Shown in pieces: positions 1-9,600 of a stretch of DNA of 64,000 nt. Source of the stretch: Niastella populi (GTDB taxonomy: Bacteria > Bacteroidota > Bacteroidia > Chitinophagales > Chitinophagaceae); assembly GCF_002078015.1 (NCBI RefSeq), contig NZ_LWBP01000191.1, positions 39,562 to 103,561 on the forward strand. The letters run 5' to 3'. The notes under the pieces are model-generated. The model was not told the origin of the DNA. It ran no database searches and saw only the letters and a list, made by a program, of their open reading frames with translations. Within the stretch, counting starts at the first letter, position 1; the number at the start of each line of letters is the position of its first letter. The position numbers were made by a program, and so were the translations under genes.

Positions 1-297
1 GCCTAATCTATTGCGGCCTGCGTTTATTCCAATATCAAACTCATCGCTGATGTGCTGATCGAGCGGGTTTTTGCAATACGGTGTAATAGCCTGGATAAAT
101 GCCATGGTCTCCACCTCATTGTATCCTAACAAGCTAACAATGCCATACTTGAAGATGTAAGCAAACTTTTGTGTGTGCGATTTAACCCGGTAAAACAATT
201 CATCAGAATCCCCATGCAGCAACTCGGCCTTGAATACAGTTTTAAACTCTTTAATATCAATGCTGTCGGCTATTTGTAGTGATAAAACTTTCAACAT
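1..297 (-). CDS. RMD1/DUF155 family protein, N-terminal part (runs off the left edge)
   Basis: Reading the minus strand from an ATG at 297 gives about 99 residues with no stop before the window edge, so only the N-terminal part is visible. The translation begins MLKVLSLQIADSIDIKEFK and contains FAYIFKYGIVSLLGY followed by an acidic stretch. This aromatic/glycine core preceding E-V-E-T is typical of the RMD1/YagE (DUF155) family, whose bacterial members have no established function. An ATG at 303 is in frame, but AAGG sits six bases before the ATG at 297, so I chose 297. The missing C-terminal part would normally hold the transmembrane anchor. The family call rests on pattern recognition of one motif. 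Confidence 0.6.
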   Translation of the reverse strand, partial: MLKVLSLQIADSIDIKEFKTVFKAELLHGDSDELFYRVKSHTQKFAYIFKYGIVSLLGYNEVETMAFIQAITPYCKNPLDQHISDEFDIGINAGRNRLG

Positions 298-342
298 ATG
301 CATCCTTTTTAACCATTAATCTCCTGACTGTACTTAAAGTTA

Positions 343-406
343 CGAAACGCTGCATGCAAAACGCCTGACGCAAAACGCAAATTGCAAAACAGCATATGCA
401 ATGCGC
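343..406. repeat. Degenerate ACGC/AACGC intergenic repeat
   Basis: This stretch is built from imperfect short units such as AAACGC, GACGCAAAACGC and ATGCAAAACGC. A similar block lies at 5561-5618 after the large secreted protein gene. Both are intergenic. They look like low-complexity intergenic repeats and I see no coding potential. Confidence 0.4.
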
Positions 407-513
407 TTATAGCTAATGCCTTAAAGTTTTCATTTGTTACAACAGCGGGGGCAATGAGCAGTAAAGAAGTACGGGTTTACGACCGTACTGAATAAAGTGT
501 TTTCCCGAAGCTT

Positions 514-795
514 AAAGTTTCTTACATGGCCGATGGGGTGGTAGTTGGGTATGGCCGGCAGAAAAAAGTGAACCTGGCTGGCGTTGCGGGCACCGTGAAT
601 GTTGATGAAAAGATCGCCACCCGTTCGGTGCCGAAGGTATCCGCCGGTTTAAGTGGTCTGGTGCCCGGCCTTGCCGCTGACAAAGCTCAAGGTATAGCCG
701 GAAGAAATAGCGCCGCTTGCTTGTTCGTGGGTTGGGTACCGTTAATAACAGCGGCCTGCCCGTTGTGGTCGGCGGCATGGATAGTAGAATACAAT
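514..795 (+). pseudogene. Relic of a SusC/RagA TonB-dependent receptor plug domain
   Basis: Frame 1 from about 526 reads VVVGYGRQKKVNLAG then a stretch ending LSGLVPGLAA and AGRNSAA. This is the classic start of a SusC plug domain. At about 717 the homology moves to another frame, which continues LVRGLGTVNNSG and VVVGGMDSRIQ, the next conserved plug motifs. The reading frame is therefore broken by a small indel. There is no signal peptide, carboxypeptidase-like domain or barrel, so only about 90 residues of a roughly 1000-residue protein survive. A strong terminator follows directly. Inference: a decayed SusC copy. Its motifs differ from those of the intact SusC at 6606, so it is probably not a recent duplicate. 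Confidence 0.72.
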
Positions 796-801
796 TATAT
801 T

Positions 802-838
802 GGGGCCGCTGCCGGCAGGCAGCGGCCCCAACTATTTT
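802..838 (-). terminator. Strong GC-rich hairpin terminator
   Basis: A perfect 12-bp stem (802-813 pairing with 818-829) closes a GGCA tetraloop. On the plus strand it is followed by a T-rich tract (831-840), and on the minus strand by an A/T-rich run. It lies 19 bases past the stop of the VOC gene, which ends at 848 on the minus strand, and directly after the SusC relic on the plus strand. It probably ends the VOC operon and may work in both directions. Confidence 0.7.
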
Positions 839-847
839 TTCCTGGCT

Positions 848-1228
848 TTACGCTAACTGTAGTAATTGTATCAGGTTGCCGCAGGTGTCATCAAAAGTTG
901 CTTCAATTCCCCAGTCTGTTTGCGTAGGTTCTTTTTTGAACACGAGGCCTTTTCCTTTCAGCCTTTCATACTCTTCCTCCATATTCTCCACGCTAAAAAT
1001 GATCACCGGGATGTTTGCCTCGTACAGTGCTTTCTGGTAGTTGGAAGCGATGGGGTTTTCGTTTGGTTCCAGCAACAGGCCGGTTCCATTGGGCTCTTCA
1101 GGAGAGGCTACAATAGCCAGGTAACCTTCCGGTAAATAATACCGTTGCACAAAACCCAATACTTCCGTGTAAAACTTAAATGCCTTGAAGGTGTCTTCTA
1201 CGTAAATACTCGTTAGTCTGATTTTCAT
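848..1228 (-). CDS. VOC (glyoxalase/bleomycin-resistance fold) family protein
   Basis: This 126-residue protein starts MKIRLTSIYVEDTFKAFKFY and continues with TEVLGF, the usual opening of a vicinal-oxygen-chelate protein: a first strand, then a helix with F-Y-x-x-x-L-G-F. The C-terminal half contains FDDTCGNLIQLLQ, where the D-x-x-G-N-x-I pattern is the last strand of the VOC fold and often carries a metal-binding residue. One betaalphabetabetabeta pair is expected at this length. The substrate cannot be read from sequence. I placed the start at 1228; a longer reading to 1306 would overlap the upstream DUF4199 gene, whose stop is at 1243. It is probably the last gene of the LuxR-DUF4199-VOC cluster. 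Confidence 0.8.
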   Translation of the reverse strand: MKIRLTSIYVEDTFKAFKFYTEVLGFVQRYYLPEGYLAIVASPEEPNGTGLLLEPNENPIASNYQKALYEANIPVIIFSVENMEEEYERLKGKGLVFKKEPTQTDWGIEATFDDTCGNLIQLLQLA

Positions 1229-1242
1229 ACCATCTGATTTTT

Positions 1243-1791
1243 TCAGGAAGCCATAGCGGTTGCCAGTCTTCCGGTTTTTGATTTCCGTTTTAGTATCAGC
1301 GCACAAATCAGGGAAACGATAAGGCCAATTGGTAATACTTCCACATATGTGGCCAGCACTACATAGAATGGGTTGCTATAGATCTTTTTATAGGTATCGA
1401 CCAGTTCATTGGTCTTTTCCATTTTTACCTGGTTATCGCCGGCGCCTTTTGCCTCGGTGATCAAATGGGTGCAGTATTTATCCATCCAGTCGGGCAGGAA
1501 AACATAATATTCAATTACCCATACCAGCACATAAAAAGTGGAGGCTACAAGCGTGATCAATAAGCCTATCTTAAACGCTTTGCCGAAGGTGATGGTGCCA
1601 TTATTGAACTTATCGCGATAATTTTTAATACCTATATAAATAAAGGATGCAGCAATCAGCATGCCCGCATAGCCTACTACTTCATTGCTTTTAAAGTTGG
1701 CGTTGTAATAACAGTTCACTGAAGAGTAGATCATAAATGCGGTTACGATTAAACCATACAACAGTCCGAATACAAGAACATTTTTTTTCAT
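1243..1791 (-). CDS. DUF4199-like membrane protein
   Basis: This 182-residue protein has hydrophobic segments near residues 5-22, 38-55, 75-95 and 148-168, so four transmembrane helices are likely. Features recalling the Bacteroidota DUF4199 family are the opening KKNVLVFGLLYGL, the Y-I-G-I-K-x-Y-R motif and the G-x-I-x-F-G-x-A-F-K-x-G motif. No biochemical function is established for that family. A short charged loop of about 45 residues lies before the last helix, and the C terminus is basic (KRKSK). It sits 14 bases upstream of the VOC gene on the same strand, so the two are likely co-transcribed. Confidence 0.75.
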   Translation of the reverse strand: MKKNVLVFGLLYGLIVTAFMIYSSVNCYYNANFKSNEVVGYAGMLIAASFIYIGIKNYRDKFNNGTITFGKAFKIGLLITLVASTFYVLVWVIEYYVFLPDWMDKYCTHLITEAKGAGDNQVKMEKTNELVDTYKKIYSNPFYVVLATYVEVLPIGLIVSLICALILKRKSKTGRLATAMAS

Positions 1792-1936
1792 TGTTTTGCT
1801 TTTGATGAGTAATATAACCGGCCTGGTACCGGCAGCCGGCTACGCCACAAAAATGGAGGGCAAAACGGAAATCACGTTCATACTTTCGGGTGATTTTGTC
1901 GTAAACCCCGATTTTTATACTAAAGAGTGACTGGTT

Positions 1937-2425
1937 TTAAGGAATGAGGTTCAATCGTTTAGCTTTTTCGATGGCTTGCGTGCGGCGTTTGACGTCGAGC
2001 TTTTCAAAAATGCGGCTCGAATGTGTTTTTATGGTATTCAGCGAAACAAACAGGCGGGCGGCGATCTCCTGGTTGCTTAATCCTTCGGCGATCAGTTGCA
2101 GCACTTCGAGTTCTCTTTTACTTAAACCCGGATTAACCAGCGCTTCTTCACTGGCGATTACGCCATTCCCGTTTGCGGCAGCAACGGGTGTTATATATAC
2201 TTCCTTTTCCACCACCACCGTCTTAACTTTGGGGCGGGCCAGTTTCAGTGCCAGCCAGATCCCCAGTCCGGTAAAAATAATGGCAATGGCGCCTACATAA
2301 ATTTCGAGGGCATGATCGATGATTACAAATCGGAATTGAAGCCATTTCAATAGAAATAACAGGATGGCCATACATGCGCCATACAGGATCGGTTGTTTAT
2401 ATTTTACCATTCGCTTTAAGATCAT
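1937..2425 (-). CDS. Membrane-anchored LuxR/NarL-type transcriptional regulator
   Basis: The 162-residue protein has two transmembrane segments (about residues 12-28 and 38-60), a linker, and a C-terminal LuxR-type helix-turn-helix. The helix-turn-helix begins at [15 protein letters not shown] and includes the [18 protein letters not shown] recognition region. There is no receiver domain, so regulation is probably through the membrane segment or expression level. Membrane-anchored regulators of this size occur next to DUF4199 genes in related bacteria. It is the first gene of the minus-strand cluster, about 145 bases ahead of the DUF4199 gene. Its target is unknown; the downstream genes are the obvious guess. 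Confidence 0.85.
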   Translation of the reverse strand: MILKRMVKYKQPILYGACMAILLFLLKWLQFRFVIIDHALEIYVGAIAIIFTGLGIWLALKLARPKVKTVVVEKEVYITPVAAANGNGVIASEEALVNPGLSKRELEVLQLIAEGLSNQEIAARLFVSLNTIKTHSSRIFEKLDVKRRTQAIEKAKRLNLIP

Positions 2426-2774
2426 GATCCCGATATTATATTTAAACGGTATTATAAAAATACACTATTTTATAAACCTCCCAACTTACCCGGTCTGGCC
2501 GGCAAAAGCGGTAATCTGTATATGGATAACAAGTTTTGAGTTTAATTCCGCTGCTAAAAAAACTGAGCGGGATGAATGCAATTGGCCGGCGCCGGTGCAC
2601 TGGCTTATCTTGTTAACTGTACATAAGTTGTAATTATTTGATATGACGTGCGGCATCTTACCATGTACGGTCATTTTTTTATGATGTACATATTACTATT
2701 ATATTTCTATAAGTATGTTACCAATAAACCATATGGGTGCCCGTTAAAGGCAACGTAACACCTAACCCTATTGT
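2426..2774. other. Intergenic region between divergent genes
   Basis: This holds the promoters of the LuxR-type gene (minus) and of the large secreted protein (plus). It is AT-rich near 2680-2720 and contains TATATTTC at about 2699, which resembles the Bacteroidota -7 element TAnnTTTG but lacks the final G. I see no convincing gene in it. Confidence 0.4.
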
Positions 2775-5549
2775 ATGCGCTATTTTGTACCCGTTATATA
2801 CATGGGGCTGTCTCTGCTGATTTCCCATGTTGTTTTAGCCCAATGTCCTTCAGTTACTCCCTTATCCATAACTGGTATAACCACTACAGAAAGCAGGTGC
2901 CAGGCCTCAGGCACTGCCGAAGTTCAGCTCAGCGGCGGTACCGCGCCTTTTGTTTACAGTATTATATCCGGGCCTGTTCAGTTTCCCGGCCAGTCTTCCA
3001 ATCAGTTTCAATCGCTACCACCGGGTAACTATACCGCCCGGGTGGTTGATAATTGCAATACAACGTTTACTGCCAATTTCACCATTGCCGGTTCATATAC
3101 CGTACCGCAGCCATTTTCTATACTAACGCCGCCCAGGTGTCCCGGCGCCAGTGATGGCAGTATTACTGTGAATATTACAAATGGCCGTTCTCCATATACC
3201 TATGCACTTATAAGTCCATCGCCTGTAATCAGGCCTTCACAAACAAGCAACCAGTTCACCGGTTTAGCCGGTGGTTCGTATACATATGAGGTAACTGATT
3301 CGTGTGGTAATTTTCAAACAAGAACGGTTACGTTACCCGATGGAAATGATGGGGCATTTTTGATTGACCGTGGTAGCCTGCATTATATAGATTGTGATTC
3401 TTTTTATTTGCCCTATAGAATTTATGCGGTTAATCCCAGCCACATCAGGGCGCCATATACCATGACCTTAACCTTGCCCGATGGAACTACAAAAACGCAT
3501 GTGATCACCAATACGCAATATATTGACGGGTATATTATCCGCGATACCTTTCATTTCAGGTACCATCACCAGCATGGGGCGTTGGACAACATTCCCATCA
3601 ATGCGGTGAATAGCTGTGGCGCTTCTGCAATAAGTTATGGTTATATGAATGTACTGGATATGTGGCCTAACAGGTATACTTCCGGCACCTGCAACAGAAA
3701 CCTCCGCTATGCGTTTGATCCTGCATCTGACAATGGGCCCGGTTCGTTTTTCGTATACCGTTGTAATACCGTTCAATACTCGTTGTACAGCCCGGCCGGT
3801 ATATTGCTGGCTTCACAAACCAATAATTCTTCTTTTTCAGGCCACCCGCCCGGCATTGGTTATAAAGTGGTGCGTGAAGACTGCTGCGGAAAAGACAGTA
3901 TTACCTTTAACTGGGAAGAAAGGCCGCTGCTGAATATATACTCCGTTTCCATTAACCCCGCCGATGTATGTAAGGAAGGAGCAGCCGGTATAGATATACT
4001 TATTAACAATTTAACTCTCGGGGATATCATCGTTGCAAGTGGTCCGCCGTCGATTACGTTCCCTGATGGAACCGTACATAATTATATTTATCCCGATACC
4101 ATGCGAAATATGCCCTTCGGCTCAACAGGCGTAAGGATCAATTATTTTGGAGCAGGCACTTACACTATCTATGCCGTAGACACCTGCGGTGAAAGGGATA
4201 CGGCTACGTTTACGATAACGCCTGCCCAGTTACGTCATTCATCATTTACTGCCAACCTTATAAAAGGTTGTATTAATGATAACAGGATCGTCTTTAATGC
4301 CGGTTCTAATGGAGCCCAATACGACGCCACTATTAATATAAACGGCCAGCTGTTCTATACGTCCTCATATCCTGCCATAGATTCAGCTGTGAATATACCG
4401 GCAGGCACCTATTCGGCCATGTATGCATACAGGGCACGCATTGCGCCCTGGTCGTTTTTAACGGGTATGAGCGGCTATGCCTGTGATACCATTCAATATG
4501 AGATAGTAGTGCCGCCTTACGCACAACCTGCATTTGTCATGGCCCCGGCTGTAGCCGTTTGTGGAAGCAATCGTTTCGTTGCCCTGTTGCCCGATAGCAC
4601 TACGGGCGTATTTCCTTACAGGTACCGGTACAATACCGGCGCTACAACTTCACCTTTGCAAACAGGCAATGTATTCTCCGGTTTGTCGGCCGGTTTGTAT
4701 AATTTTTTGATTGCCGATGGTTGTGGAAACAGTTTTTCAAACAGTGTTGCTATTGATACACTGGCGCTGCCGGCGGTAAGCGTTACCGGCGCCGCCTGCC
4801 TTGGCAGCAGTACAACCCTTACGTTGCCCGCCAATCCATATTATACATATAACTGGCAACACCCCGATGGAAGTACAACCGCCGGTAATACGCTAACAAT
4901 GGATCCGGTAACAACAACCCATCTTGGAAATTATCAGGTCTCTGTAACCAGTAATGTGAACGGATGTACCGATCATTCATCCGGCGCCTTACAGGTAAAC
5001 GACTGCATGGTCGTTCTTCCGCTAAAACTCATCTATTTCACAGGTGATCGCCTGCACAATAACATTGTACTTAAATGGAAGACCGCTGAAGAGGCAAATA
5101 CCAGCCATTTTGATGTAGAACGAAGTACCGATGGCGTTCATTTTACCACTATACAACAGGTGAAAGCTTCCGGTACATTAACCGGAAATTATTCAGCAAC
5201 TGATAACCAGCCATTAGCCGGTAAATTATTTTATCGACTTAAAATGGTGGACAAAGATGGAAAATTTACAAACAGTAGCATCATTACAATAAACAGTGAT
5301 GGGAATGGCTTTTCTGTAACACCGCAACTGATCACTAATAACTGTGAGATTAAGCTTACTTACGCTGCCGCCGAACAACCCGCGACTATTCAGATAGCGG
5401 GTATTGATGGAAGGCTGTGGTTGACCCAAGCGGTTGCCAAAGGCAGCGTTCAAACCACTATTCCAACTAATGGCCTGGCAACCGGGAGTTATCTGGTGAT
5501 CTTTATAAATAATGGTAAACGTACTGCTGTAAGGGTGGTGAAGTTATAG
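2775..5549 (+). CDS. Large secreted surface protein with type IX secretion C-terminal domain
   Basis: The 924-residue protein opens with a signal peptide (about residues 1-22, ending SHVVLAQ). It then carries repeated beta-sandwich-like modules with recurring phrases such as PPGNYTARVVDNC, LAGGSYTYEVTDSCG and LSAGLYNFLIADGCGN, resembling SprB/PKD-like repeats of Bacteroidota surface proteins. Residues near 752-840 include LKWKTAEEANTSHFDVERS, a fibronectin-like segment often found just before the sorting domain. The last roughly 80 residues form a type A C-terminal domain with the usual G-x-Y-x-V pattern near the end (GSYLVIFINNGK). It is therefore likely exported by type IX secretion and attached to the surface. 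Many paired cysteines suggest disulfides. Adhesion is plausible but unproven. The start ATG at 2775 gives the complete signal peptide. Confidence 0.8.
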   Translation: MRYFVPVIYMGLSLLISHVVLAQCPSVTPLSITGITTTESRCQASGTAEVQLSGGTAPFVYSIISGPVQFPGQSSNQFQSLPPGNYTARVVDNCNTTFTANFTIAGSYTVPQPFSILTPPRCPGASDGSITVNITNGRSPYTYALISPSPVIRPSQTSNQFTGLAGGSYTYEVTDSCGNFQTRTVTLPDGNDGAFLIDRGSLHYIDCDSFYLPYRIYAVNPSHIRAPYTMTLTLPDGTTKTHVITNTQYIDGYIIRDTFHFRYHHQHGALDNIPINAVNSCGASAISYGYMNVLDMWPNRYTSGTCNRNLRYAFDPASDNGPGSFFVYRCNTVQYSLYSPAGILLASQTNNSSFSGHPPGIGYKVVREDCCGKDSITFNWEERPLLNIYSVSINPADVCKEGAAGIDILINNLTLGDIIVASGPPSITFPDGTVHNYIYPDTMRNMPFGSTGVRINYFGAGTYTIYAVDTCGERDTATFTITPAQLRHSSFTANLIKGCINDNRIVFNAGSNGAQYDATININGQLFYTSSYPAIDSAVNIPAGTYSAMYAYRARIAPWSFLTGMSGYACDTIQYEIVVPPYAQPAFVMAPAVAVCGSNRFVALLPDSTTGVFPYRYRYNTGATTSPLQTGNVFSGLSAGLYNFLIADGCGNSFSNSVAIDTLALPAVSVTGAACLGSSTTLTLPANPYYTYNWQHPDGSTTAGNTLTMDPVTTTHLGNYQVSVTSNVNGCTDHSSGALQVNDCMVVLPLKLIYFTGDRLHNNIVLKWKTAEEANTSHFDVERSTDGVHFTTIQQVKASGTLTGNYSATDNQPLAGKLFYRLKMVDKDGKFTNSSIITINSDGNGFSVTPQLITNNCEIKLTYAAAEQPATIQIAGIDGRLWLTQAVAKGSVQTTIPTNGLATGSYLVIFINNGKRTAVRVVKL

Positions 5550-5560
5550 CTTGCGCAGAA

Positions 5561-5618
5561 TGCGGAACGCTGAATGCGGAACGCCAAACGCCAAACGCTG
5601 AACGCGGAACGCAAAATG
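5561..5618. repeat. Degenerate GCGGAACGC/AACGC tandem repeat
   Basis: Units of about 7 to 9 bases (TGCGGAACGC, TGAATGCGGA, ACGCCAAACGCC, AAACGCTG, AACGCGGAACGC) follow one another directly downstream of the secreted-protein gene. The block resembles the one at 343-406, so it may be a repeat family scattered in intergenic DNA of this genome. Confidence 0.5.
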
Positions 5619-5719
5619 CTCCGGGCTAAGCGTACACCCCAAGTAGGCAAAGGAGGTTGGCGTAAAAGTACCGGAAACATTACGCATTGCTAATTACTCA
5701 AACAATGCGCGCACGGCGA

Positions 5720-5848
5720 TCAGTACGCCAGCTTTTCGCTATTCACCTGTTCCATGAGTGGGTGTTCATTGTCTTCCAAAATAATACTCCAGGCAAACCT
5801 GATGAAAACCGCCGCGGCGACCGTAAAGGCGATGCAGACAGGTTTCAT
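5720..5848 (-). CDS. Possible small membrane or secreted peptide (42 aa)
   Basis: A minus-strand ORF of 42 codons begins MKPVCIAFTVAAAVFIRFAW, which looks like a short hydrophobic signal or membrane segment, followed by a charged tail (EDNEHPLMEQ). I see no clear ribosome-binding site and no recognisable family. It lies alone in a long intergenic region, so it could be chance. Confidence 0.2.
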   Translation of the reverse strand: MKPVCIAFTVAAAVFIRFAWSIILEDNEHPLMEQVNSEKLAY

Positions 5849-6274
5849 ACATAACTCAGGTAGCATTAGCCGGAATGAGATCACAAGTTAAATTGAAAAA
5901 AACGCTGATTGAACGGAGGCTTCATTCCGTGTAACCCAAAGTACAGCATGTTAAATGAAAGTTTGTTCGTTTGCTGCCAGGAAGTTTTTGTAAAAAGTTC
6001 ATTTCGTTTAACGCCAAACACTTTTTATATATAAAAGTGACCATCTCTTCTAAAAAAAGTGTTTTTGTAAATAACATGTCCATCCCCTTTAACGAAAACA
6101 GGGTTTAATAAATAAAATGATCAGTTAATTATTGAAAATGGCTGTTTGAACGAAATACTTCTGGAGTAAAAATTAAATCTCAACCTAATCTGTTTTATTA
6201 ATTTTTTGAATGCCAGTGGTTTAAACATATTGATGCCCGCCCGTTCGCTGCTGCTCCGGCGCTTTCTCTTAAAA

Positions 6275-6341
6275 TAAATTTGGATTAGAATAGATAATCC
6301 CTAGTTTTGGTTAACCAATTATTGGTTAACCAATTTGGTTG
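6275..6341 (+). promoter_or_regulatory. Promoter-like element and tandem GntR operator before susC
   Basis: Two identical 12-bp palindromes TTGGTTAACCAA lie at 6307-6318 and 6322-6333, 15 bp apart centre to centre, followed by a third half-like TTGGTT at 6336-6341. The TGGT-N2-ACCA core is the type of site bound by FadR-subfamily GntR regulators, and such a regulator is encoded in this locus at 13132. TAAATTTG at 6275-6282 matches the Bacteroidota -7 consensus TAnnTTTG, which would put the operators just downstream of the transcription start, where binding would block transcription. The operator is clear in the sequence; its use by this regulator is inference. Confidence 0.65.
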
Positions 6342-6605
6342 ATAAGGTTACAAATTATAAACGATTGCATAAACCACTGCCAATGATGCTTCCCCTAAAC
6401 AGAACAATAAGAGGCTGTTTATCAATGCCTTTTACCCTGGTTTCGGCCTTTTTGCCCGGTGCTTTTAAGGTTGACGGCACAAACCGGCCTTACCACCGGC
6501 CCCTTTACCCTGAACCCGTCCCCTTTTTTCACCCTGATTCCGGGTTTGCCACCCGCCTCCTCCCCATTGCCAATTGATTTTAACAGCTAACGATAAACTG
6601 CTTAT

Positions 6606-9600
6606 ATGAAAAAAAATTTGGGAATCCTGATCGTGTGTCTGCTGTTGAGCGTGGTAGCGCTGGCGCAGAAAACCATCGGGGGCAAAATTACAGATGCCAA
6701 ATCGGGCATACCCCTGGCGGCCGCATCGGTGACGGTGGTTGGCGCCAAAAGCGGTACGGGTGTGAGTACCGATGAAAAGGGCAACTTCAGCATTAAGGTC
6801 AACAGCGCAAAAGCCAAACTGATGATCAGTGCGGTTGGTTATAAATCACAGATCATAGAGCTGAATGGTAAAACCAGCCTGGCAATTCAGCTTGAAGTAA
6901 TGGCTGCCGTACTCGATGATATTGTAGTGATCGGTTATGGCCAGCAACGCAAGTCGCACCTTACGGGCGCCGTTTCAAAAGTAAAGAACGAGAACCTCGA
7001 TGAAATTCCAACCTCAGGGCTCGATAAAACGCTGATCGGAAAAATTGCCGGTGTTACCGTGCAGAATACCAGTTCGGAGGTAGCATCGAACCCGCGTATA
7101 CGTGTACGCGGATTAAGTTCCATCAGCGCCAGTGCCGATCCGCTGGTGGTGGTAGATGGTCATCCCGTGCCCGATGGATTGTCGATGGTAAATGCATTTG
7201 ACGTAGAGTCGGTGGAAGTGCTGAAAGATGCCGCCTCGGCCGCCATTTATGGTTCGCGCGGGGCCAATGGCGTTATTATCATCACCACTAAAAGCGGTAA
7301 AACCAATAAACCGAAGTATGCGGTTAAAGCTTATTATGGTCAGAAAGGACCGTACAAGCTGCATCCCATCATGAGCACCAGTGAGTATACGCAGAAGATG
7401 TATAATGAAGCGGCCATGCGGGCAAAAGACCCCACGGTAACGACAGATAAACAAAACCTCATTACGCCGCAGGAGAAAGCGCGGTACCTGGTCGAAAGCG
7501 TATTGCGCAGTGGCGATGGTACCAACTGGCAGGAAGAGGCATTGCAAAGCGCTTCTATTTACAATGTACAAATGGGTGTTTCGGGCGGCAAAGACCTGCG
7601 GTATTATGTGTCGGGCAATTACCAGAGCGATGAAGGCATTATGGGCCACAGCGGGTTGAACCGGATGAACTTCAAAACAAAACTCGATGGAGCGCTAAGT
7701 AAGAAAGTGAAATTCAGTGTGAACTTCAACCCCTCTTACTCGCGGGCGCAATCGCCACCGGTAAATTTCACCGATTATTATCGTTTTTATTCAGGCCTGC
7801 CGGTACATCATACAGCCGCTACGGCAGCTTTTGTAAAACAGAATCCGCAATGGGCAAACCTGCAACCCGGCGATTGGGCGCAGGCCGGGCATTTCAGCAA
7901 TCTCGTTTACCAGGGATATATGCCCGACGGTACTTATTATAACAGCGGCGCCGATGCCAGTGTAAACGATGGAAAAGTGATCCCCTTCAGCAGCAGCAAT
8001 AACACGCCGAAATCGGTAGCAGAGCGCCAAAGTAATTTTACCGATAACTATCGCGCATTGACCGGCGCCGATATCACCATTGACCTGTACAAAGGGTTAA
8101 CACTGAAAACACAGGGCAGCGCTTATTTCAATTATGTAGAAACAAATAGCTTCTCGAAGCGCAATGCAAAGGCCGACGGCGATGTGAACAGAGGCGTTAA
8201 TTATTCAAAGAAATTTATTGATCTGTTATGGGAGAACACCCTTAACTATACCACCAGCATCCGCAACAAACATAATATTTCCGGGTTGTTAGGTTTTACG
8301 GCGCAAAAGACCAGCATCGATGAAAGCCAGATCACAGGACTGAACCTGCCCGGCGACGACATTCAAACCCTGAACCTCGCTTCATCCATCGACCTCTCGG
8401 GTACGTATACTAAAAAAACGCCGATCGGTTTGCTTTCCTACCTGGGCAGAATTACCTATGATTATGAAGGGAAGTATTTGTTCACGGCCAGTTTGCGTAC
8501 AGATGGCAGCGGTTATTTTCCCGAGGGACAAAAATACGGCTGGTTCCCGGCGGTATCGGCCGGCTGGCGTATCAGCAGCGAGCCGTTTATGGAAGACATC
8601 CGTTGGTTGAGCAACCTGAAGGTACGGAGCAGCTACGGCGCAACCGGTAATAATAAAATAGAACCGTTCTCTTACCTCGAACTGCTGAATATCGCAAATT
8701 ACGCTTTTGGCGCCGGTACGGGAACGCTCGGCAGCGGGCTGGCAGCCAACAATGATGTGTTGCCCAATATTCTTACCTGGGAACGTACCTTCCAGTACGA
8801 TGCGGGTATCGATGTGGGTTTGTTTGGCGACCGGATTACCATGAGCCTTGAATATTACAATGGCGTTACCGACAGGTTATTATATAAACAGGCGGCGATG
8901 TCGTTCTCTGGCAGCAATCAATACTGGAACAATATTGGTAAAGTGCGCAACCAGGGTTTGGAGCTCGAATTGTCGTCAGTGAATGTGCGCAAAAAGAACT
9001 GGCAATGGTCAACAATGCTGAACGTTTCGGGTAACCGCAACAGGCTGTTGCAAATGGGCGGCGAGCCATTTCAATATAACTACGGTGAAAGAAACGAGAT
9101 CTATGCATCGATCGTAGGCCGGCCATCGGTGCAGTTCTTTGGGTATAAAACCGATGGCGTTTGGACATCTGATCAGGCGATTGCCGATGCCAAAGCGGCG
9201 GGTTATTCCAGCGCCATGTCGAAATACTTTGTGGCCGGCGGGTTGAAGTTTGTAGATGTTACCGGCGACAAGATCATCGATGAAGCCGACCGCACCGTGC
9301 TGGGCAAACCATTTCCCGATTTTACCTGGGGTATTACCAATACCGTTAAATACAAATCGTTCGATGTCACGTTTGTGATCCAGGGAGTTCAGGGCGCCAG
9401 CGTATTGAATGGCGATGCCTATTACAACGAATCGAAATGGTACAATAAAAATTACAATACCGGTGGCCGGTGGGTGAGTGCAGCTTTTCCCGGCGATGGC
9501 AAAACGCCGTATGCTTCCAACGGCAGCGACTGGATGCTGACCGATCATGTAATAGAGAATGGGTCCTATGCCGCCCTGCGCAGTTGTGTGCTGGGGTATT

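Larger units (their letters stand above)
5550..6274. other. Long intergenic region before the alginate locus
   Basis: It begins with the repeat block described separately, contains one possible 42-residue ORF (5720-5848, minus) and otherwise only AT-rich sequence. I see no convincing gene, tRNA or riboswitch here. The plus-strand reading 6335-6577 has no recognisable motif and overlaps the regulatory sites before susC, so I left it out. Confidence 0.4.

Noticed and set aside
2486..2674. 62-residue minus-strand ORF in the LuxR/secreted-protein intergenic region
   Set aside because: No motif or ribosome site and no conserved look; treated as chance.
6335..6577. 80-residue plus-strand ORF before susC
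   Set aside because: No motif, proline-rich random look, and it overlaps the tandem GntR operator region; more likely the leader of susC.
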